Assembly (NCBI GenBank): GCA_023375785.1
Contig: SZWC01007351.1
Location: forward strand, 1 to 64,000
DNA from: Penium margaritaceum
Lineage: Eukaryota > Streptophyta > Zygnematophyceae > Desmidiales > Peniaceae
Direction: 5' to 3'
Length of the DNA stretch: 64,000 nt
Shown: in pieces, positions 9,368 through 23,219 of the stretch
How positions within the stretch are numbered: the stretch's first letter is position 1
Layout of the letters: each line of letters begins with the position of its first letter
The notes under the pieces: model-generated
Databases searched by the model: none
Told to the model about the DNA's origin: nothing
The model's input: only the letters and a program-made list of their open reading frames with translations
Made by a program: the position numbers and the translations under genes

Positions 9368-12300
9368 CCAAAGAAACACTAACTGTGGGTGCAAAATGCG
9401 CGTCGGGAGCAGTGAGTGGAGGCACGCGCCCAGTGCAAGCGTACGACCCCCGGTCCACGAATTGTTTCGGGCAAACGAAACGTCAAAATGGCAAGACGAA
9501 AATTGCGGAGCGTAGAGGAGGTCGTATAGTACGGTCAGGCACGATTCTCTCGAAGAAACACCGACCATGGATGCAGAACGCATGTCGGGAGTAGTGAGCG
9601 CAAGCACACACCCAGTGCACGCGTACGACCCCCGGTCCACGAATTGTTCCAGGAAAACGGGACGTCAAAATGGAGAGGCAAAAATTGCAGAGCGTAGAGG
9701 CGGTCGTATAGTACGACCAGGCACCATTCTCCCGAAGAAACACCGATCGTGGGTGCAGAACGCGCATCGAGAGCAGTGAGCGCAGGCATGCACCCAGTGC
9801 ACGCGTACAACCCCTGGTCCACGAATTGTTCTGGGCAAACAGGACGTCAGAATGGAGAGCGAAAATTGCGAAGCGTAGAGGCGGTCGTATAGTACGGCCA
9901 GGCACGATTCTCTCGAAGAAATACCGACCGTGGGTGTAAAACGCGCGTCAGGAGCAGTGAGCGCAGGCACGCACCAAGTGCACGCGTACGACCCCCGATG
10001 CACGAATTGTTCCGGGCAAATGGGACGTCAGAATGGAGAGGCAAAAACTGCGGAGCGTAGAGGCGGTCGTATAGTACGGCCAGGCAGGATTCTCCCGAAG
10101 AAACACCGACCGTAAGTGCAGAACGCACGTTCGGAGCAGTGAGCAAAGGCACGCACCGAGTGCACGCGTAGGACCCCCGGTCCACGAATTGTTCCGGTCA
10201 AACGGGACGTCAGAATGGAGAGGCAAAAATTGGAGAGCGTAGAGGCGGTCATAGAGTATGGCCAGGCACAAATCTCTTGAAGAAACACCGACGGTGGGTG
10301 CAGAACGCACGTCGGGAGCAGTGAGCGCAGGCACGCATCCACTGCACGCGTACGACCCCCGGTCCACGAATTGTTCCGGGCAAACAGGACGTCAGAATGG
10401 AGAGGCGAAAATTACGGAGCTAGAGGCGGTCGTACAGTACGGCCAGACATGATTGTCCCAAAGAAACACCGACCGTGGGTGCACAACGTGTGTCGGAAGC
10501 AGTGAGCACAAGCACGCATCTAGTGCACGCGTACGACCCCCGGTCTACAAATTGTTCTGGGCAAACAAGACGTCGGAATGGAGAGGCAAAAATTGTGGAG
10601 CTTAGAGGCGGTCATCCAGTACAGCTAGGCACAATTCTCCCGAAGAAACACCGACCGTGGGTGTAGAACGTGCATCGGGAGCAGTGAGCGTAGGCAGGTA
10701 CCCAGTGCACGCGTACGACCCCCAGTCCACAAATTGTTTTGGGTAAACGGGACGTCAGAATGGAGAGGCCAAAATTGGGGAGCGTAGAGGCGGTCGTACA
10801 GTAGGGCCAGGCACGATTCTCCCAAAGAAACACTGATCGTGGGTGCAGAACGCGCGTTGGGAGCAGTGAGCGCAGGCACGCATCCACTGCACGCGTACGA
10901 CCCCCGGTCCACGAATTGTTCACGGCAAACGGGACGTCAGAATCGAGAGGCAAAAACTGCGGAGCGTAGATGCTGTCGTACAGTACGGCCATGCCTGATT
11001 CTCCCGAAGAAACACCGACCGTGGGTGCAAAACGCGCATCGCGAGCGGTGAGCACAGGCACGCACCCAGTGCACGCGTACGACCCCCGGTCCACGAATTG
11101 TTCCGGGCAAACGGGACGTCAGAATGGAGAGGCAAAAACTATAGAGCGTAAAGGCGGTCCTATAGTACGGCCAGGCAGGATTCTCCCAAAGAAGCATCGA
11201 CCGTGGCTGCAGAACGCGTGTCGGGAGCAGTGAGCGCAGGTACGCGCCCAGTGCACGCGTACGACCCCCGGTCCACGAATTGTTTTGGGCAAACGGGACG
11301 TCAGAATGGAGAAGCAAAAACTGCGGAGCATAGAGGCAGTCGTACAGTACGGCCAGGCCTGATTCTCCTGAACAAACAACGATCGTGGGTGTAGAACGCG
11401 CGTCGCGAGCGGTGAGCGCAGGCACGCACCCAGTGCACGCATACGACCTGCGGTCCACGAATTGTTCCGGGCAAACAGGACGTCTGAATGGAGAGGCGAA
11501 AATTGCGGAGCATAGAGGCGGTTGTACGGTACGGCCAGGTAGGATTCTCCCAAAGAAACATCGACCGTGGGCGCAGAACGCGAGTCGGGAGCAGTGAGCG
11601 CAGGTACGCGCCCAGTGCACGCGTACGACCCCCGGTCCACGAATTGTTCTGGGCAAACGGGACGTCAGAATGGAGAGGCAAAAGTTGCGAAGAGTAGAGG
11701 CGGTCCTACAGTAGGGCTAGGCATGATTCTCCCGAAGAAATACCAACTATGGGTGCAGAACGCGCGTCGGGAGCAGTGAGCGGAGGCACGCGCCCAGTGC
11801 ACGCGTACGGCCCCCGGTCCACGAATTCTTCCAGGCAAACGGAACGTGAGAATGGCGAGAAAAAAATTGCGGAGCGTAGAGGCGGTCGTACAGTACAGTC
11901 AGGCACGATTCTCTCGAAGAAACACCGACCGTGGATGCAGAACGCACGTCGGGAGCAGTGAGCGCACGCATGCACCCCATGCACGTGTATGACCCCCGGT
12001 CCAAGTATTCTTCTGGGAAAACGGGACATCAGAATGGAGAGGCGAAAATTGCACAGCGTAGAGGCGGTCGTACAGTATGGCCAGGCACGATTCTCCCGAA
12101 GAAACACAGACCGTGGGTGCAGAACACGCTTTGAGAGCAGTGAGCACAGGCACGCACCCAGTGCACGCGTACGACCCCCGGTCCACGAACTGTTCTGGGC
12201 AAACGGGACGTCTGAATGGAGAGGCGAAAATTGCGGAGCGTCGAGGCGGTCGTACAGTACGGCCAGGCATGATTCTCTTGAAGAAACACCCACCGTGGGT

Positions 12301-13743
12301 GCATAACGCGCGTCGAGAGCCGTGAGCAAAGGCACGCACCCAGTGCACGCGTACGACTCGTGGTCCACAAATTGTTCCGGGCAAACGAGACGTCAGAATG
12401 GAGAGGCAAAAACTGCAAAGCGTAGTGGCAGTCGTAGAGTGCGGCCAGGCACGATTCTTCCAAAGAAACACCGACCGTGGGTGAAGACTGCGCGTCGGGA
12501 GCAGTGAGCGCAGGCACGCACTCAGTGCACGCGTACGACCCCCGGTCCACGAATTGTTCCGGGCAAACGGGACATCATAATGGAGAGGCAAAAATTGCGG
12601 AGCGTAGAGGCGGTCGTACAGTACGGCCAGGCACGATTCTCCCGAAGAAACACCGACCGTGGGTGCAGAACGCGCGTCCGGAGCAGTGAGCAAAGGCACG
12701 CACCCAGTGCACGCGTAGGACCCCCGGTCCACGAATTGTTCCGGGCAAATGTGACGTCAGAATGGAGAGGCAAAAATTGCGGAGCGTAGAGGCGGTCGTA
12801 AAGTATGGCCAGGCACAATTCTCTTGAAGAAACACCGACCGTGGGTGCAAAACGCACGTCGGGAGTAGTGAGCGCAGGCACGCACCCAGTGCACGCGTAC
12901 GACCCCCGGTCCACGAATTGTTCCAGGCAAACGCGACATCAGAATGGAGAGGCAAAAATTACAGAGCGTAGAGGCGGTTGTACAGTACGACCAGGCATGA
13001 TTCTCCCGAAGAAACACCGACCGTGGATGCAGAACGCGTGTCGGGAGCAGTGAGCGCAGGCACGCATCCAGTGCACGCGTACGACCCCCGGTCTACAAAT
13101 TGTTCCGGGCAAACGGGACGTCAGAATGGAGAGGCGAAAATCGCAAAGCGTAGAGGCGGTCGTACAGTACAGCCAGGAACGATTCTCCCGAAGAAACACC
13201 GACCGTGGGTGTAGAATGTGCGTCGGGAGCAGTGAGCGCAGGCACGTACCCAGTGCACGCGTATGACCCCCACTCCACGAATTGTTTCAGGCAAACGAGA
13301 CGTCAGAATGGAGAGGCCAAAATTGGGAAGCGTAGAGGCTATCGTACTGTACGGCCAGGCACGATTCTCCCAAAGAAACACCAATCGTGGGTGCAGAACG
13401 CGCGTCGGGAGCAGTGAGCGCAGGCACGCACCCGGTGTACGCGTACAACCCCCGGTCCACGAATTTTTCATGGCAAACAGGACGTCAGAATGGACAGGCA
13501 AAAATTGCGGAGCTTAGAGGCTGTCGTACAGTACGGCCAGGCCTGATTCTCCCGAAGAAGCACCGACCGTGGGTGTAGAACACGCGTCGCAAGCGGTGAG
13601 CGCAGGCACGCACCCAGTGCACGCGTACGACCCTCGGTCCACGAATTGTTCCGGGCAAACGGGACGTCAGAATGGATAGGCAAAAATTGCGGAGCGTAGA
13701 GGTGGTCTTACAGTACGGCCAGGCAGGATTCCCCCAAAGAAAC
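9368..13743 (+). repeat. Higher-order repeat copy B
   Basis: This is the second copy of the 24-monomer series in copy A, at offset 4730. Homology starts with CCAAAGAAACACTAACTGTG, exactly where the right arm itself begins at 4638. It ends within a monomer near 13743, after which the sequence switches to a different variant series (ATCGACCGTGGCTGC). Confidence 0.9.
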
Positions 13744-16299
13744 ATCGACCGTGGCTGCAGAACGCGTGTCGGGAGCAGTGAGCGCAGGTACGAGCCCAGT
13801 GCACGCAGACGACCCCCGATCCACGAATTGTTCCGGGCAAACGGGACGTAAGAATGGAGAGGCAAAAATTGCAGAGCATAGAGGCGGTCGTACAGTACGG
13901 CCAGGCTTGATTCTCCCAAAGAAACACCGACTGTGGGTGCAGAACGCGTATCGCGAGCGGTGAGCGCAGGCACACACCCAGTGCACGCATACGACCCCCG
14001 GTCCACAAATTGTTCAGGGCAAATAGGACGTAAGAATGAAGAGGCAAAAATTGCGGAGCGTAGGGGCGGTTGTACAGTACGGCCAAGCAGGATTCTCCCA
14101 AAGAAACATCGACCGTGGGTGTAGAACGCGTGTCCGGAGCAGTGAGCGCAGGTACACGCCGAGTGCACGCGTACGGCCCCCGGTCGACGAATTGTTCCGG
14201 GCGAACAGGACGTACGAATGGAGAGGCAAAAATTGCAGAGCGTAGAAGCGGTCATATAGTACGGCCAGGCATGATTCTCCCGAAGAAACACCAACCGTGG
14301 GTGCAGAACGCACATCGAGAGCAGTGAGCGCAGGCACGCACCCAGTGCACGCATACGACCCCCGGTCCACGAATTGTTCCGGGCAAACGGGACGTCAGAA
14401 TGGAGAGGCAAAAATTGCGCAGCGTAGAGGCGGTCGTACAGTACGGCCAGGCACGATTCTCCCGGAGAAACACCGACCGTGGGTGCAAAACGCGAGTCGG
14501 GAGCAGTGAGCGCAGGCACGCACCCGGTGCACGCGTACGACCCCCGGTCCACGAACTGTTCTGGGCAAACGGGACGTAAAAATGGAGATGCAAAAATTGC
14601 GGTGCGTAGAGGCGGTCGTACGGTACAGCTATGAACGATTCTCCCGAAGAGACACCGACCGTGGGTGCAGAATGCGTGTCGGGAGCAGTGAGCGCAGGCA
14701 CGCACCCAGTGCACTCGTACGACCCCCGGTCCACAAATTAATCCGGGCAAACGAGACGTCAGAATGGAGAGGCAAAAACTCCAGAGCATAGAGGTGGTCG
14801 TACAGTACGGCCAGGTACAATTCTTCCAAAGAAACGGTGACCGTGGGTGCAAAACGCGCGTCGGAAGCAGTGAGCGCAAGCACGCACTCAGAGCACGCAT
14901 ACAAAACCAGTCCACGAGTTGTTCCGGGCAAACGGGATGTCAAAATGGAGAGGCAAAAACTGTGGAGCGTAGTGGTGGTCGTACAGTACAGCAAGGTAAA
15001 ATTCTCCCGAAGAAACACCGACTATGGGTGCAAAACGCGCGTCGGGAGCAGTGAGAGCAGGCACGTGCCGAGTGCACGCGTATGACCCCCGGTCCACAAA
15101 TTGTTCCAGGCAAACAGAACGTTAGAATGGCGAGACAAAAATTGCGGAGCGTAGAGGCGGTCGTACAGTACGGTCAGGCATGATCTTCTCAAAGAAACAC
15201 CGACCGTGGGTGCAGAACGCACGTCGGGAGCAGTGAGCGCCGGCAAGCACCCAGTGCACGCGTACAAACCCCGGTCCACGAATTGTTCCGGGAAAACAGG
15301 ACGTCAGAATGGAGAGGCGAACATTACGGAGCGTAAAGGCGGTAGTACAGTACGGCCAGGAATGATTCTCCCAAAGAAACACCGACCGTGGGTGCAAAAC
15401 GCGCGTCGGGAGCGGTGAGCGCACGCACGCACCCAGTGCACGCGTACAACCCCCGGTCCATGAATTGTTCCAGGCAAACGGGACGTCAGAATGGAGAGGC
15501 AAAAATTGCAAAGCGAAGAGGCCGTCGTATAGTACGGCCAGGCACGATTCTCCCGAAGAAACACCGACCGTGGTTGCAATACGCGCGTCGGGAGCAGTGA
15601 GCGCAGGCATGCACCCTGTGCACGCGTACGACCCCCGGTCCACGAATTGTTCCGGGAAAACAGGACGTCAGAATGGAGAGGCAAAAATTGCCGAGCGTAG
15701 AGGCGGTCGTACAATACGGCTAGGCCCGATTCTCCCGAAGAAACACCGACCGTGGGTGCAGAACGCGCGTCGGGAGGAGTGAGCACAGGCACGCACCCAA
15801 TGCACGCGTACGACCCCCGGTCCACGAATTGTTCCGGGCAAACGAAACGTCAAAATGGAGAGGCGAAAATTGCGGAGCGTAGAGGCGGTCGTACAGTACG
15901 GCCAGGCAGGAGTTTCCTAAAGAAACACCGACAGTGGGTGTAGAACGCGCGTCGGGAGCAGTGAGCGCAGGCACCCACCCAGTGCACGCGTACGACCCCT
16001 GGTCCACGAATTGTTCCGGGGAAACGGAACCCTAGAATGGAGAGGAAAAAATTGCAGAGCGTAGAGGCGGTCGTACAGTACGGCCAGGCACAATTCTCCC
16101 GAAGAAACACCGACCGTGGGTACAGAACGCGCGTCGGGAGCAATGAGCGCACGCACGCACCCAGTGCACGCGTACGACCCCGGGTCCACAAATTGTTCCG
16201 GGCAAACGGGACGGCAGAATGGAGAGGGAAAAACTGCGAAGCGTAGAGGCGGTCGTACAGTATGACCAGGCACAATTCTCCCAAAGAAACACCGACCGT

Positions 16300-16430
16300 G
16301 GGTGCAGAACGCGCGTTGGGAGCAGTGAGCGCAGGCACGCGTCCAGTGCACACGTATGACCGTCGTAGAGGCGGCCGTACAGTACGGCCAGGCGCAATTC
16401 TCTCGAAGAAACAACGACCGTGGGTGCAGA
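16300..16430 (+). repeat. Truncated monomer, about 60 bp deleted
   Basis: The landmark CGTAGAGG occurs at 16242 and again at 16364, only 122 bases apart instead of 182. The segment normally holding the CCGGTCC, GAATTGTT and GACGTCAG landmarks is missing, with the junction at about 16361. Confidence 0.85.
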
Positions 16431-19400
16431 ATGCGCGTCGGGAGCAAAAGCGTAGGCACGCACCCAGTGCACGCGTACTATCCCCGGTCAACGGATTGTT
16501 CCGGGCAAACAAGACGTCAGAATGGAGAGGCAAAAATTGCGGAGCGTAGAGGCAGTTGTACAGTATGGCCAGGCACGATTCTCCGAAAGAAACATCGACC
16601 ATGGATGCAGAACGCACGTCGGGAGTAGTGAGCGCAGGCACGCACCCAGTGCACGCGTACGACCCCCGGTCCATGAATTGTTCCGGGCAAACGGGATGTC
16701 AGAATGGAGAGGCAACATTTGCGGAGTGTAGAGGCGGTCCTGGAATATGGCCAGGCATGATTCTCCCGAAGAAACACCAACCGTGGGTGCAGAATGCGCA
16801 TGGGGAGCTGTGAGCGCAGGCACGCACCCAGTGCACGCGTACGAATCCCGGTCCACGAATTGTTCCGAGAAAAGAGGACTTCTGAATGGAGAGGCAAAAA
16901 CTGCGGAGCGTAGAGGCGGTAGTACTGTACGACCAGGCACAATTCTCCCGAAGAAACACCGACCGTGGGTGCAGAACGCGCGTCGGGGGCAGTGAGCGCA
17001 GGCACGCGCCCAGTGCATGCGTACGACCCCCGGTCCACGAATTGTGCCGAGCAATCGGGACGTCAGAATGGAGAGGCAAACATTGCCGAGCATAGAGGCG
17101 GACGTACAGTACAGCCAGGCATGATTCTCCCGAAGAAACACCGACCGTGGGTGCAGAACGTGCGTCGGGAGCAGTGAGCGCACGCACGCACCCAGTGCAC
17201 GCGTACGACCCCTGGTCCACGAATTGTCCGGGCAAACGGGATGTCTGAATGGAGAAGCAGAAATTGCGAAGCGTAGAGGCGGACGTACAGTACGGCCAGG
17301 CCCGATTCTCTTGAAGAAACACCGACCGTGGTTGCAGAACGCGCGTCGGGAGCAGTGAGCGCAGGCAGGCACCGTGTGCACGCGTACGACCCCCGGTCCA
17401 CGAATTGTTCCGGGCAAACGGGATGTCAGAATGGAGAGGCAAAAATTGCCGAGCCTAGAGGCATTTGTACAGTGCGGCCAGGCATGATTCTCCCGAAGAA
17501 ACACCGACCGTAAGTGCAGAACGCGCGGCGGGAGCAGTGAGCGCAGGCACGCACCCAGTGCACGCGTATGACCCCCGGTCCACGAATTATTTCGGGATGT
17601 CAGAATGGAGACGCAAAAAATGTGGAGCGTAGAGGCGGTTGTACAGTACGGCCATGCAAGATTCTCCCAAAGAAACATCGACCGTGGGTGCAGAACGCGC
17701 GTCGGGAGCAGTGAGCGCAGGTACGCGCCCAGTGCACGCATACGACCCCCGGTCCACGAATTGTTCCGGGCAAACGGGACTTCAGAATGGAGAGGCAAAA
17801 ATCGCGGAGAGTAGAGGCGGTCGTACAGTATGGCCAGGCATGATTCTCCCGAAGAAGCAATGACCGTGGGTGCAGAACGCGCGTCAGGAGCAGTGAGCGC
17901 AAGCACACACCTAGTGCACGCGTACGACCCCCGGTCCACAAATTGTTCCAGGCAAACGGGACGGCAAAATGGACAGGCGAAAATTGCGGAGCGTAGAGGC
18001 GGTTGTACAGTACAACCAGGCATGATTCTTCTAGAGAAACGCCGACCGTGGGTGCAGAACGCGCGTCGGGAGCAGTGAGCGCAGGAACGCACCCAGTGCA
18101 CACGTATGACCCCCGGTCCACGAATGGTTCCGGGCAAACGGGACGTCAGAATGGAGAGGCAAAAATTGCCGAGCCTAGAGGCGTTTGTACAGTACGGCCA
18201 TGCATGATTCTCCCAAAGAAACGCCGACCGTGGGTGCAGAACGCGCGGCGGGAGCAGTGAGCGCAGGCACGCACCCAGTGCACGCGTATGACCCCCGGTC
18301 CACTAAATGTTTCGGGCAAACGGGACGTGAGAATGGAGAGGCAAAAACTGCGGAGCGTAGAGGCGGTTGTTTAGTACGGCCAGGCACGATTCTCCCAAAG
18401 AAACATCGACCGTGGGTGCAAAACGCGCGTCGTGAGCAGTGAGCGCAGGCACACACCTAGTACACGCGTACGACCCCTGGTCCACGAATTGTTCCAAGCA
18501 AATGGGACGTAAGAATGGAGAGACAAAAATTGCAGAGCATAGAGGCGGTCGTACAAAACGACCAGGCACGATTCTCACATAGAAACACCGACTGTGGGTG
18601 TAGAATGCGCGTCGGGAGCAGGGAGCGCAGGCACGTACCCAGTGCACACGTATGACCCCCAGTCCACGAATTGTTCAAGGCAAACGAGACGTGAGAATGG
18701 AAACGCAAAAATTGCGGAACGTAGAGGCGGTCGTACAGTACGGCCAGGCCCAATTCTCTCGAAGAAACACCAACCGTGGGTGCAAAACGCGCGTCAGGAG
18801 CAGTGAGCGCAGGCACGCAACCTGTGCACACGTACGACCCCCGGTCCACGAATTGTTCCGGGCAAACGGGACGTCAGAATGGAGACGCGAAAATTGCGGA
18901 GCGTAGAGGCGGTTGTACAGTACGGCTAGGCAGGATTCTCCCAAAGAAACATCGACCGTGGGTGCAGAACGTGCGGCGGGAGCAAAGAGCGCAGGTACGC
19001 GCCTAGTGCACGCGTACGACCCCCGGTCCACGAATTGTTCCGGGCAAATGGGACGTCAGAATGGAGAGGCAAAAATAGCGGAGCTTAGAGGCGGTTGTAT
19101 AGTATGGCCAGGCATGATTCTCTTAAAGAAGCACTGACCGTGGGTGCAAAACGCGCGTCAGGAGCAGTGAGCGCAGGCACGCACCTGGTGCACGCGTACG
19201 ACCCCCGGTCCACAAATTGTTCCGGGCAAACGGGACATCAGAATGGAGAGCCAAAAATGCGGAGCGTAGAGGCGGTTGTACAGTATAGCTAGGCATGATT
19301 CTCCTGGAGAAATGCCGACCGTGGGTGCAGAACGCGCTTCGGGAGCAGTGAGCGCAGGAACGCACCCAGTGCACGCGTATGACCCCCGGTCCACGAATTG

Positions 19401-19751
19401 CTTCGGGCAAACGGGACGTCAGAATGGAGAGGCAAAAATTGCTTAGCGTAGAGGCGGTCGTTAAGTACGGCCAGGCACGATTCTCCCAAAGAAACATCGA
19501 CCGTGGGTGCAGAACGCTCGTCATGAGCAGTGTGCGCAAGCACGCACCGAGTGCACGCGTACGACCCCCGGTCCACGAATTGTTCCACCAAACGGGACGA
19601 CAGAATGGAGAGACAAAAATTGAGGAGCATAGAGGCGGTCGTACAGTGCGGCCAGGCCCGATTCTCCTAAAGAAACGCCGACCGTGGGTGTAGAACGCGC
19701 GTCGGGAGCAGTGAGCGCTGGCACGCACCCGGTGTACGCGTACGACCCCCG

Positions 19752-19791
19752 GTCCAGGAATTGTTCAGGAATCGTCCAGGAATCGTTCCGG
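19752..19791 (+). repeat. Micro-duplication inside a monomer
   Basis: The CCAGGAATTGTTC region is repeated imperfectly as CAGGAATCGTCCAGGAATCG before the monomer resumes at TTCCGGGC. It looks like slippage on a word of about 13 bases, and lengthens this monomer. Confidence 0.75.
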
Positions 19792-20876
19792 GCAAACGAG
19801 ACGACAAAATGGAGAGGCGAAAATTGCGGAGCGTAGAGGCGGTCGTACAGTACGGCCAGGCCAGATTCTCTCAAAGAAACACCGAGCGTGGGTGCAGAAC
19901 GCGCATCGGGAGCAGTGAGCGCAGGCACGCACCCTGTGCACGCGTATGACCCCCGGTCCACGAATTGTTCCAGGCAATCGGGACGTCATAATGGATACGC
20001 GAAAACTGCGGAGCGTAGAGGCGGTCGTACAGTACGGCCAGGAAGGATTCTCCCAAAGAAACATCGACCGTGGGTGCAGAACGCGCGGCAGGAGCAGTGA
20101 GCGCGGGTACGCGCCCAGTGCACGCGTACGACCCCCGGTCCACGAATTGTTCCGGGCAAACGAGACGTCAAAATGCAGAGGCGAAAATTGCACAGCGAAG
20201 AGGCGGTTGTATAGTACGGCCATGCATAATTCTCCTGAAGAAACATCAACGGTGGGTGCATAACGCGCGTCGGGAGCAGTGAGCGCAGGCACGTACCTAG
20301 TGCACGCAAACGACCCCCGGTCCACAAATTGTTCCGCGCAAATGGGACGTGAGAACGGCGAGGCAAAAACTCCGAAGCGTACAGGCAGTCGTACAGTACG
20401 GCTAATCATGATTCTCCCGAAGATACTCCGACCATGGGTGCAGAACGCGCGTCGGGAGCAGTGAGCGCAAGCACGCACCCAGTGCACACGTACGACCCCT
20501 GGTCCACGAATTGTTCCGGGCAAACGGGACGTCAGAATGGAGAGGCAAAAGTTGTAGAGTGTAGAGGCGGTCGTATAGTACTGCCAGGCACACTTCTCCC
20601 AAAGAAACACCGACTGTGGGTGCAGAACGCGCGTTGCGAGCAGTGAGTGCAGGCACGCGCCCAGTGCACATGTACAACCCCCGGTCCACAAATTGTTCCG
20701 GGCAAACGGAACGTCAAAATGGAGAGGCAAAAATTGTGGAGCGTAGAGGCGGTCGTACAGTACGGCCAGGCACGATTCTCCCAAAGAAACACCGACCGTG
20801 GATGCAGAACGCGCGTCGGGAGCAGTGAGCGCAGGCACGCACCCAGTGCATGCGTACGACCCCCGGTCCACGAATT

Positions 20877-20893
20877 GTTCGGGGCAAACGGGA
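20877..20893 (+). promoter_or_regulatory. CENP-B box-like site, 9 of 9 core bases
   Basis: GTTCGGGGCAAACGGGA fits the CENP-B core pattern nTTCGnnnnAnnCGGGn at all nine specified positions. The ordinary monomer has GTTCCGGGCAAACGGGA here, one mismatch from the core. In mammals CENP-B binds this box in centromeric satellites; whether this organism has such a protein is unknown, so binding is an inference. Confidence 0.4.
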
Positions 20894-23219
20894 TGTCAGA
20901 ATGGAGAAGCAGAAACTGCTAAGCGTAAAGGCGGTTGTACAGTACGGCCAGGCCCGATTCTCTTGAAGAAACACCGACCGTGGGTGCAGAACGCGCATCG
21001 GGAGTAGTGAGCGAAGGCACGCACCCAGTGCACGCTTACGACCCCCGGTCCACGTATAGTTCCGGGCAAACGGGATGTCAGAATGGAGAGGCAAAAATTA
21101 CGGAGCGTAGAGGCGGTCGTACAGTACGGCCAGGCATGATTCTCCCGAAGAAACGCCGACCGTGTGTGCACAACGCGCGTCGGGAGCAGTGAGCGCAGGC
21201 ACGCACCTAGTGCACGCGTATGACCCCCGGTCCACGAATTGTTTCGGGCAAACGGGACGTCAGAATGGAGAGGCGAAAAATGCGGAGCGTAGAGGCGGTC
21301 GTACAGTATGGCCAGGCACGATTCTCCCAAAGAAACATCAATCGTGGGTGCAGAACGCGCGTCGTGAGCAGTAAGCGCAGGCACGCACTTAGTGCACGCG
21401 TATAGCCCCCGGTCCACGAATTGTTCTGGGCAAACGGGACGTCAGAATGGAGAGACAAAAATTGCGGAGCGTAGAGGTGGTTGTATAGTACGGCCAGGCA
21501 CAATTCTCTTGAAGAACCACCAACCGCGGGTGTAGAACGCGCGTTGTGAGCAGTGAGCGCTGGCACGCATCCAGTGCACATGTACGACCCCTGGTCCACG
21601 AATTGTTCCGGGCAAACAAGACGTCAGAATGGAGAGGCCAAAATTGCGGAGCGTAGAGGCGGTCGTACAGTACGGCCAGGCCCGATTCTCTTGAAGAAAC
21701 ACCGACCGTGGGTGCACAACGCGCGTCGGGAGCAGTGAGCGCAGGCACGCACCCTGTGCACGGGTACGACCCCCGGTCCACGAATTGTTCCGGGCAAACG
21801 GGACGTCTGAATGGAGACGCGAAAATTGCAAAGGGTAAAGGCGGTCGTATCGTACGGACAGGCAGGATTCTCCCAAAGAAACATCGAACGTGGGTGCACA
21901 ACGCGCGTCGGGAGCAGTGAGCGCAGGTACGCGCCCAGTGCACGCGTACGACCCTTGGTCCACGAATTGTTCTAGGCAAACGGGACGTCAGAATGGAGAG
22001 GCAAAAATTGCGGAGCGTAGAGGCGGTCAGACAGTATGGCCAGGCATGATTCTCCCGAAGAAACACCGATCGTGGGTGCAGAACGCGCATCGGGGGCAGT
22101 CAGCGCAGGCACGCACCCTGTGCACGCGTACGACACACGGTCCACAAATTGTTCCGGGAAAACGGAAATCAGAATGGAGAGGCGAAAAATACGGAGCGTA
22201 GAGGCGGTCGAACAGTACGGCCACGCATGATTCTCCTGAAGAAACGCCGACCGTGGGTGCAGAACGCGCGTCGGGAGCAGTGAGCGCAGGCACGCACCTA
22301 GTGCACGCGTATGGCCCCCGGTCCAGGAATTATTTAGGGCAAACAGGACGTCAGAATGGAGAGGCGAAAAGTGCGGAGCGTAGAGGCGGTCGTACAGTAC
22401 GGCCAGGCACGATTCTCCAAAAGAAAAATTGACCGTGGGTGGTGAATGCGCGTCGTGAGCAGTGAGCGCAGGCACGCACCCAGTGCACGCGTACGACCCC
22501 CGGTCCACGAATTGTTCCGGGAAAACGGGACATCAAAATGGAGAGACAAAAATTGCGGAGCGTAGAGGCGGCCGTACAATACGGCCAGGCACAATTCTCC
22601 CAAAGAAACACCGACCGTGGGTGTAGAACGCGCGTCGGGAGCAGTGAGCGCAGGCACGCACCCAGTGCACGCGTACGACCCCCAGTCCACGAATTGTTCC
22701 GGGCAAAGGAGACGTCAGAATGGAGAGGTAAAAATTGCGGAGCGTAGAGGCGGTCGTATTGTACGGCCAGGCCCTGTTCTCTCGAAGAAACACCGACCGT
22801 GGGTGCAGAACGCGCGTCGGGAGCAGTGAGCGCAGGCACGCACCCTGTGCACGCGTACGACCCCCGGTCCACGAATTGTTCCGGGCAAACGGGACGTCAG
22901 AATGGAGACGCAAATATTGCGAAGCGTAGAGGCGGTTGTACAGTATGGCCAGGCATGATTCTCCCGAAGAAACACCGACCGTGGGTGCAGAGCGCGCGTC
23001 GGGAGAAGTGACCGCAGGCAAGCACCCAGTGCACGCGCATGACCCCTGGTCCACGAATTGTTCCGGGCAAACGGGACGTTAGAATGGAGAGGCGAAAACT
23101 AAGGAGCGTAGAGGCGGTCATACAGTACGGCCAAGCACAAGTCTCCCAAAGAAACATCGACCGTGGGTGCAGAACGCGCGTCGGGAGCAATGAGCGCAGG
23201 CACGCACCCAGTGCACTCG

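Larger units (their letters stand above)
13744..23219 (+). repeat. Divergent monomer region
   Basis: About 52 monomers lie here without an obvious high-identity higher-order repeat. Orientation and phase are kept apart from small lesions: a roughly 60-bp deletion at about 16361, loss of a few bases near 16446 and 17593, and a short internal duplication at 19752-19791. One monomer at 20877-20893 carries a full match to the CENP-B box core. Long minus-strand open frames here, such as 16488-18137, are by-products of the repeat and not genes. Confidence 0.85.

Noticed and set aside
16488-18137. 549-codon minus-strand open frame, and many 173-codon frames across the right arm
   Set aside because: They translate the satellite, shift frame every 182 bp, overlap each other in all registers and follow from the A-poor strand. 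No codon bias, start context or domain supports them as genes.
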